Positions 42,313-47,696 of a DNA stretch of 47,696 bases are shown here, in pieces. Position numbers and translations under genes: made by a program. Positions within the stretch are counted from its first letter, which is position 1. Each line of letters opens with the position of its first letter. The notes under the pieces are model-generated. The model was not told the origin of the DNA, made no database searches, and saw only the letters and a program-made list of their open reading frames with translations. This stretch comes from an uncultured Lachnospiraceae bacterium (GTDB taxonomy: Bacteria; Bacillota; Clostridia; Lachnospirales; Lachnospiraceae): assembly GCA_910576895.1 (NCBI GenBank), contig CAJTJZ010000024.1, forward strand, positions 237 to 47,932, written 5' to 3'.

Positions 42313-44136
42313 ATGAAAAGAGAAGATATCCGCAATATTGCTATTATTGCACATGTAGATCATGGAAAAACAACGTTAGTTGATGAATTATTAAAACAAA
42401 GTGGCGTTTTTCGAGATAATCAAGAAGTCAGGGAACGCATTATGGACTCCAATGATATAGAACGTGAACGTGGAATTACCATTCTTTCCAAAAATACAGC
42501 AGTCTACTATAAAAATATAAAAATCAATATCATTGATACCCCGGGTCATGCTGACTTTGGTGGAGAAGTAGAACGTGTTCTAAAAATGGTCAATGGTGTT
42601 ATTCTTGTTGTTGATGCTTTTGAAGGCCCTATGCCACAGACAAAGTTTGTTTTAAAAAAAGCTTTAGAACTTGATCTTCCTGTGATTGTTTGTATTAATA
42701 AAATCGACCGGAAAGAAGCACAACCAGAAAAAATTGTTGATGATGTACTGGAATTATTTCTGGAACTTGATGCTTCTGACGAACAGCTTGACTGTCCTTT
42801 TGTCTTTGCCTCTGCAAAATCTGGAATTGCAACGCTTACTATGGAGGAAACTGGCAAAGATATGATGCCTTTATTTGAAACAATTGTAAACTATATCCCA
42901 GCACCAGAAGGAGATCCTGACGCTGGAATGCAGGTATTAATTAGTACCATTGACTATAATGAATATGTTGGAAGAATTGGTGTTGGTAAAGTAGACAATG
43001 GTAGTATTCATGTGAATCAAGAAGCTGTTATTGTCAATCATCATGATATGGGACAAAGTCGTAAAGTAAAAATTAGTAAATTATATGAATTTGATGGATT
43101 AAAAAAGATCGATGTGGATCATGCAGAAATCGGTTCTATTGTCGCTGTTTCTGGTATTGCTGATCTAAAAATTGGAGACACTCTATGCTCTCCTGAAAAT
43201 CCACAAGCAATTCCATTTCAGAAAATCTCAGAACCTACGTTATCTATGCACTTTATTGTAAATGACAGCCCTTTTGCTGGACAAGAAGGTAACTATGTCA
43301 CTTCTCGCCATCTGCGTGACAGACTGTTTCGAGAATTAAATACAGATGTTAGTCTTCGTGTGGAAGAAACAGATACTACCGAAAGTTTTAAAGTATCTGG
43401 TCGTGGAGAATTGCACCTTTCCGTATTAATTGAAACGATGCGAAGAGAAGGTTATGAATTTTCTGTTAGTAAAGCAGAAGTTATTTATAAAAAAGATGAA
43501 AATGGAACATTATTAGAACCAATGGAACTTGCTATTATTGATGTTCCAGAAGAATTTTCAGGAAGTGTTATTGAAAAACTTGGACAAAGAAAAGGGGAAC
43601 TTCAAAATATGTCGAGATCTGGCAGCGGCAATACACGATTGGAATTTTCTATTCCTTCTCGTGGCTTAATTGGATATCGTGGAGAATTTATGACAGATAC
43701 AAAAGGTAATGGCGTTATCAATACTATTTTTGACGGCTATAGTCCTTATAAAGGTGATATTTCCTATCGTAAATCTGGCTCTTTAATTGCATTTGAAACT
43801 GGAACTGCTCTTGCTTATGGATTATTTAATGCACAAGATCGTGGCCTGTTATTTATTGAGCCCGGGCAAAAGGTCTATGCAGGAATGATTGTAGGAGAAA
43901 ATCCAAAAACCGAAGATATTGAAGTAAATGTCTGTAAAGCAAAACATTTAACAAATACCCGTTCTTCTGGAGCAGATGATGCACTAAAATTAACTCCACC
44001 AAGAAAAATGAGTCTGGAACAATGTCTAGAATATATTGATAGCGATGAATTACTAGAAATCACACCAAAAAGTTTACGAATCCGGAAAAAAATTCTTGAT
44101 TCCACACTTAGAAAACGAGCAAATCGAACAAATTAA
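42313..44136 (+). CDS. typA: ribosome-associated GTPase TypA/BipA
   Basis: 607 residues, family length. GTP-binding motifs: AHVDHGKTTLVDELL (G1), ERGITI (switch I), DTPGHADFGGEV (G3), NKIDRKEA (G4), SAKSG (G5). EF-G-like domains II, III and V follow, then the TypA-specific C-terminal domain (about 490-600). It binds ribosomes under stress and helps late 50S assembly. GAGG precedes the start at a somewhat long distance. Single-gene unit with promoter and terminator. Confidence 0.97.
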   Translation: MKREDIRNIAIIAHVDHGKTTLVDELLKQSGVFRDNQEVRERIMDSNDIERERGITILSKNTAVYYKNIKINIIDTPGHADFGGEVERVLKMVNGVILVVDAFEGPMPQTKFVLKKALELDLPVIVCINKIDRKEAQPEKIVDDVLELFLELDASDEQLDCPFVFASAKSGIATLTMEETGKDMMPLFETIVNYIPAPEGDPDAGMQVLISTIDYNEYVGRIGVGKVDNGSIHVNQEAVIVNHHDMGQSRKVKISKLYEFDGLKKIDVDHAEIGSIVAVSGIADLKIGDTLCSPENPQAIPFQKISEPTLSMHFIVNDSPFAGQEGNYVTSRHLRDRLFRELNTDVSLRVEETDTTESFKVSGRGELHLSVLIETMRREGYEFSVSKAEVIYKKDENGTLLEPMELAIIDVPEEFSGSVIEKLGQRKGELQNMSRSGSGNTRLEFSIPSRGLIGYRGEFMTDTKGNGVINTIFDGYSPYKGDISYRKSGSLIAFETGTALAYGLFNAQDRGLLFIEPGQKVYAGMIVGENPKTEDIEVNVCKAKHLTNTRSSGADDALKLTPPRKMSLEQCLEYIDSDELLEITPKSLRIRKKILDSTLRKRANRTN

Positions 44137-44154
44137 TAAAATTAAATGTAACAT

Positions 44155-44186
44155 ATAGGGCTGTTAAAAACAGTCCTATTTTTTTG
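44155..44186 (+). terminator. terminator of typA
   Basis: Hairpin ATAGGGCTGTT / AACAGTCCTAT (one G-T pair) followed by seven T, 19 bases after the typA stop. Confidence 0.88.
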
Positions 44187-44336
44187 TTGTCTTAAGAAAT
44201 AATCTCTTTTTTATTCTCTTTAAGCAAAATTTCATATCAATATTCATAAAAGCACAATATCGTTAATATTATACGGTGTATTGCATTGTTTTCTAAGCTT
44301 TTTTTTACTAAATAATAGTCATAAGGTGGTGTTTTT

Positions 44337-44642
44337 ATGAATATTTTAGACAAAATTGTACAATTAAGGAAAGATCGTGGATGGTCAGAATACCAGCTGG
44401 CTGAAAAGTCCGGCCTTACCCAATCCACAATTTCCACATGGTATCGCAAAGATATTATCCCTTCCATCACTTCTTTGGAACGGGTTTGCGGTGCTTTTGG
44501 GATTTCCCTGTCCCAATTTTTTCTGGATGAAAATGATTTCACCGTTGTGCTAACGCCACAACAAAAAAGACTTTTGGAATATGCAATTCGTCTTGATCCA
44601 GCACAATATGATGCTTTAATTAAATTTTTAGAGACCTTATAA
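44337..44642 (+). CDS. XRE-family helix-turn-helix regulator
   Basis: 101 residues. Cro/CI-type helix-turn-helix at about 7-62 (LRKDRGWSEYQLAEKSGLTQ then STISTWYRKDIIPSITSLER), and a short helical tail (LTPQQKRLLEYAIRLDPAQ) resembling the C-termini of small regulators found throughout Clostridia chromosomes. AAGGTGGTG precedes the ATG. Slightly higher GC in its 5' half than neighbours. Targets unknown; stands alone between two terminators, so likely a free-standing regulator. Confidence 0.85.
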   Translation: MNILDKIVQLRKDRGWSEYQLAEKSGLTQSTISTWYRKDIIPSITSLERVCGAFGISLSQFFLDENDFTVVLTPQQKRLLEYAIRLDPAQYDALIKFLETL

Positions 44643-44703
44643 TGAGAATTGTGAAAATCATTTTTCTCTCTCTAAATTAAGCATAATAAAGTACAGGGAA
44701 AAA

Positions 44704-44750
44704 ATCTTCACAAAATAAATTATTTCTTACCTTTTTTATTTTGTGAAGAT
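44704..44750. terminator. bidirectional terminator
   Basis: Strong 15-bp inverted repeat ATCTTCACAAAATAA / TTATTTTGTGAAGAT between the convergent XRE gene and the histidine kinase, with T-rich sequence after it in both directions. Confidence 0.8.
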
Positions 44751-44763
44751 CTTATTTTATGCT

Positions 44764-46230
44764 TTACTCCATAAAAATTTTTTGATAAAGTTCTTCTTTT
44801 TCATATTCAAACCAAAAAATAATCATTCCATCCTGATAGTCAACATTATACATCATCTTATGTGCTTTTAATATTGCACTAACAATAGAAAGTCCAAGTC
44901 CTGTTCCTTCTTTTCTTCCACCTTGATGTTGATTTCGTTGATATCGTTCCCAAATTAACTTTTTTTCTTCCTCTGGTATTGGTTCTCCTTTATTTTTTAC
45001 ACAAACTTTGCAAGCCTTTTCTGTATCTTCTATCTCTACTATAATTGTCAAGCCATCTTTTGTATGATTTACCGCATTATTTAAAAGATTTCTTATAACT
45101 TGACTAATTTTTAATGCATCAATATATACCATAATTTCTTTTTGAATAGAAATAAGTTGTATCTTAATTTCATATTGCATTGCACTTTGCCCACAAAGTA
45201 GCACCTCTGACTCTACGATTTCATAAAGATTATACCAATCCTTACGAAGCTGTAAATATCCTGCCTGTAACTGAGAATAATCCAAAATATCACTAACCAT
45301 TTCACTCATACGGCGTGATTCTTTCATAATCAAATCTAAATCCTCTTGACGTTTTTTATCATCTTTCCAATGAATATCACGTACAAGTTCTGCATATCCC
45401 CCAATCAATGCAAGAGGTGATCGCAGTTCATGGGAAACATTGGCGATTACTTCACGCCGCAAAGAATCTACACGCTGCAACGCCTTGCCAAGCTTTTTTA
45501 CCGACTCCGCAAGCTGTCCTATCTCATCTTTTAATCTTAATTCTATGGTCGCTTCTAAATTCCCCTCTGTCAATTCATCCACTGTTTCTTTAATTTCATG
45601 AATTGGCTTTACAAATTTTCTTGATAAAATAGCTGCAATTATAGAAGAAATTATTGTTAGCATAATACTAAGTACTACCAACAAACGGCGATTCATACCA
45701 ATGACTTTATAAAGTTCTGAAAAGGATTGATAAAGCACTACAAAAGCAGGTTTTCCATAATACCATGCTGGTATTCCAATTTCATAAGCAATTAACTCAG
45801 AACCATCTCGCTTATACCTACTATAAGTTTTTCTATCTAAAATATACTCATAAGAATCACTAACTTGAATATCTTTCCATATAGTAATATCTTTTTCTTC
45901 TTCCAGATTAATCGGATGCCCATAGCTATACATTGCCACAAGTTTCCCTTCCCCATTCACAAGAAACATTTTCCCACTCGCAATTTTACTTAAATAGGGA
46001 ATTAAATTCTCATTTTCTACAAGATCCTCCGTTGCAAGTTCTGTCATAACTGGCTCTAAACATTCTTGAATTTCTTTTACAGCCATATCAACATAATTTT
46101 TTTCCAATATAAAAATTTGAATTATCCACATAAATACTACAGTAAAGATAATCAACACCATCATAATAAGCCAAAGACGTACTACCATCTTATTACAAAA
46201 GGGACTCGTTTCCTTTTTCCTTATATTCAA
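44764..46230 (-). CDS. sensor histidine kinase with extracellular sensor and HAMP
   Basis: 488 residues from a TTG at 46230; an ATG at 46188 gives 474 and is an alternative start. TM1 at about 15-38, extracellular sensor at about 40-180, TM2 at about 182-204, HAMP (ILSRKFVKPIHEIKETVDEL), HisKA with VIANVSHELRSPLALIGGYA (His near 270), and HATPase with NLLNNAVNHT, NKGEPI and GTGLGLSIV. Overlaps the regulator gene, so the two form one transcription unit. General architecture is PhoR/ResE/WalK-like; the signal is unknown. Confidence 0.94.
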   Translation of the reverse strand: MNIRKKETSPFCNKMVVRLWLIMMVLIIFTVVFMWIIQIFILEKNYVDMAVKEIQECLEPVMTELATEDLVENENLIPYLSKIASGKMFLVNGEGKLVAMYSYGHPINLEEEKDITIWKDIQVSDSYEYILDRKTYSRYKRDGSELIAYEIGIPAWYYGKPAFVVLYQSFSELYKVIGMNRRLLVVLSIMLTIISSIIAAILSRKFVKPIHEIKETVDELTEGNLEATIELRLKDEIGQLAESVKKLGKALQRVDSLRREVIANVSHELRSPLALIGGYAELVRDIHWKDDKKRQEDLDLIMKESRRMSEMVSDILDYSQLQAGYLQLRKDWYNLYEIVESEVLLCGQSAMQYEIKIQLISIQKEIMVYIDALKISQVIRNLLNNAVNHTKDGLTIIVEIEDTEKACKVCVKNKGEPIPEEEKKLIWERYQRNQHQGGRKEGTGLGLSIVSAILKAHKMMYNVDYQDGMIIFWFEYEKEELYQKIFME

Positions 46231-46882
46231 ATTTATAACCCACTCCCCAGACAGTCTGAATCAATCTGCGATATTCTCCAAGATGCTCTCTTAAAGACTT
46301 TATATGGGTATCTACAGTACGAGTCGTTCCATAATACTCATATCCCCAGACAGATTCCATTAACTGATCTCTTGTCAATACAATATGTTCATTTCTTGCT
46401 AGCTTTACTAATAAATCAAATTCCTTCATTGGAAGATTAATTGTTTTTTCTCCTGCTATTACAAGCCTAGTATCCGTTTGAATACAGAACTCTCCAAATT
46501 TAAGTATAGAACCTATTTCATTTCCTGCTCGTTTTAATACTGCATTTACTCTTGCCATTAATTCCCTTGGGCTAAATGGCTTTGATACATAATCATCTGC
46601 TCCTAATTGAAAACCCATAAGTGTATCATATTCTTCATTGCGTGCAGTCAACATAATAACAGGAAGATGAGAATGTTCTCTTATCTCTCTAAGTGCCTGA
46701 AAACCGTCCTTTCCCGGCATCATAATATCCAAAATAAGAATATCATAATCTGCTTCTGATAAAAGAAATAGAGCCTGTTCTGCATCTCCTGCTTCACTAC
46801 ATTGAAATCCTTCCAATTCTGCATAAACCTTTACAAGATTTCTAATATGAATATCATCATCTACAATCAGCATTTTCTTCAT
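46193..46882 (-). CDS. OmpR-family response regulator
   Basis: 229 residues. Receiver: VDDDIHIRN, phospho-acceptor Asp in ILILDIMMPGKDG (about 52), MLTARNEEYD and YVSKPFSPREL. Winged-helix domain at about 130-225 with NLPMKEFDLLVKLARNEHIV and TRTVDTHIKSLREHLG. Partner of the overlapping kinase. PhoB/VanR-like overall; targets not visible in the window. Confidence 0.96.
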   Translation of the reverse strand: MKKMLIVDDDIHIRNLVKVYAELEGFQCSEAGDAEQALFLLSEADYDILILDIMMPGKDGFQALREIREHSHLPVIMLTARNEEYDTLMGFQLGADDYVSKPFSPRELMARVNAVLKRAGNEIGSILKFGEFCIQTDTRLVIAGEKTINLPMKEFDLLVKLARNEHIVLTRDQLMESVWGYEYYGTTRTVDTHIKSLREHLGEYRRLIQTVWGVGYKFEYKEKGNESLL

Positions 46883-47011
46883 TTGCCATTTCCCTTTCTA
46901 TTGTGAAGAAAGTCCAAATTTATACTACTATTTATAAACATTAGATATTACCTGTAATATTTTTGTGATATTTTTATAAGAAAAACAGCAGATTTTGCAA
47001 ATTTTTTTACA

Positions 47012-47128
47012 CTACAATTTCTCTTTTCTTGATTTTTTTGACATATCCTTATCGTCTAATTGGAACATCAATCTATATTCTTCCATATTTCTGCCCCAAG
47101 GCACAACACTGTTTAACTTAAAAGCCAT
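47012..47128 (-). pseudogene. 5' fragment of a SAM-dependent methyltransferase gene
   Basis: A 38-codon ORF with a purine-rich binding site (AGAGGAAAAG) before its ATG. The product begins MAFKLNSVVPWGRNMEEYRL and continues MFQLDDKDMSKK, then ends. That matches the N-terminal segment (VPWGR..EEY..MF.L...D) of a common Firmicute class I methyltransferase-like family; the glycine-rich SAM site that should follow (G.GDGPASFN) is missing. Best read as the remains of a deleted gene. No evidence of function. Confidence 0.5.
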
Positions 47129-47640
47129 TTTCTTTTCCTCTGTCTGCTCTGATTTGCTAAATCAACCATATTACTATCTTACCATAAATACACACACAAT
47201 TCCATTAAATTTTGCTCGTGAACTTTGATAAGTAAATTTAGTTTTCATAAAAAGTTCTTTCAGATCTGACTCCTTACACAAAAAAGCTATATTCTTAATT
47301 ACTATGTCAGAATTGAATTCTTGGCTTGTTTTTCTCATACTGCTGATATAGAATATAGAAGAAAAGATTCTTCTCATCAGCAAGACATGGCGAGAATAGG
47401 TACTATAACTTTTATGCCTTGAATCTTCCACTTTTTTCAATAAAGATAGTAGTTCTGAGAAGAAATATCATATTCATTTGGCAAGTTCACAAGCAAGCAT
47501 TTTATTGTTAACTTTATTATCTCACAATCTTGCTTCCTTGGAAAGGTCTTTTTCGGCAATTTTTTTACTGGTCAGAGCTGTTAGAGGTATCTCCACTAAA
47601 ATATATTCCGAAAATGAATAATAAAAATTTTAATCAAAAA
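47129..47640. other. decayed sequence without an intact gene
   Basis: An 88-codon minus ORF (47174-47440, TTG start, no binding site) includes protein-like stretches such as SDIVIKNIAFLCKESDLKEL, and further upstream frames show short coding-like pieces (MLACEL, NEYDISSQNYYLY) separated by stops and frameshifts. A possible extended -10 (TGGTAAGAT) lies near 47172-47180 ahead of the methyltransferase fragment. Overall this is most simply degenerate DNA next to the fragment at 47012-47128. Confidence 0.3.
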
Positions 47641-47643
47641 GTA

Positions 47644-47687
47644 TTGACTTCCACGTAACGTGATACTGTATTCTTTTCTCATAGGAG
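47644..47687 (+). promoter_or_regulatory. MerR-type promoter and ribosome binding site at the window edge
   Basis: TTGACT (47644-47649), a 19-base spacer and TATTCT (47669-47674). Inside the spacer lies the palindrome CACGT-A-ACGTG (47652-47662). A 19-base spacer with a central dyad is the hallmark of promoters untwisted by MerR-family activators. AGGAG follows at 47683-47687, so a gene starts just past the window, probably the regulator itself or its target. Confidence 0.65.
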
Positions 47688-47696
47688 CAGGATAGA

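Noticed and set aside
46995..47228. Plus-strand open frame opposite the methyltransferase fragment
   Set aside because: It lacks a ribosome binding site and its product is not protein-like; the minus strand shows a better start and a recognisable N-terminal motif.
1..47696. CRISPR array, rRNA operon, prophage or complete insertion sequence
   Set aside because: No regularly spaced repeats, rRNA-like blocks, phage structural genes, transposases or terminal inverted repeats with target duplications were seen.

Overview
The window reads as chromosomal DNA of a low-GC, Gram-positive, endospore-forming and probably motile member of the Clostridia, most likely a gut-type Lachnospiraceae. This is inferred from AT-rich codon use, strong AGGAGG-type ribosome binding sites, the rho-rpmE-DUF1385-prmC-prfA gene order, a YtvI-like sporulation permease, BspA-type leucine-rich repeats, a YvyF-like flagellar-operon protein and a chemoreceptor. 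I did no database comparison. Most genes lie on the minus strand; the plus strand carries the lacZ-transporter pair, the YvyF-like gene, a small decayed cassette, typA and an XRE regulator.

Left part (1-8.8 kb): a DJ-1/PfpI protein; a tRNA-Leu whose anticodon reads AAG; a secreted leucine-rich-repeat protein with an Ig-like C-terminus; and the infC-rpmI-rplT operon. That operon has an ATT start for infC and a leader with mutually exclusive hairpins. Then come an orphan histidine kinase, an AI-2E-family permease and an FGGY sugar kinase with a consensus promoter.

Accessory and sugar part (8.8-20.7 kb): a two-gene cassette pairs a PD-(D/E)XK-like protein (sce7726 type) with a HipA-like kinase, followed by a short structured intergenic element, a methyl-accepting chemotaxis protein, and a glycan-use locus. 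In the latter an AraC regulator and a GH43 lipoprotein are divergent from a GH2 beta-galactosidase and a GPH sugar symporter. Two inverted half-sites lie in the divergent promoter region. A lone YvyF-like gene follows.

Middle (20.8-32.1 kb): an ABC ATPase/FtsX-type permease pair and a two-component system look like one peptide-sensing and resistance module. It is split by a convergent two-gene insert whose second gene is a truncated HipA-like protein. Upstream lie a YtvI-like permease, a zinc-uptake ABC system (znuACB), a DUF368/PopT lipid-carrier translocase and a TrmH-family RNA methyltransferase, all tightly spaced on the minus strand.

Right part (32.2-47.7 kb): KtrAB potassium uptake; prfA, prmC, a DUF1385 membrane protein, rpmE and rho (with a long asparagine-rich disordered insert); a corrinoid adenosyltransferase; a tandem-OB SSB-like protein; typA; an XRE regulator; and an OmpR-type two-component system. 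The last 0.8 kb holds a methyltransferase fragment, decayed sequence, and at the edge a promoter with a 19-bp spacer and an internal palindrome typical of MerR-family control.

No CRISPR array, rRNA, intact transposase or prophage was found. The best candidates for something new are the nuclease/HipA-like pair, the HipA-type remnant splitting the resistance module, and the element between 10.62 and 10.80 kb.
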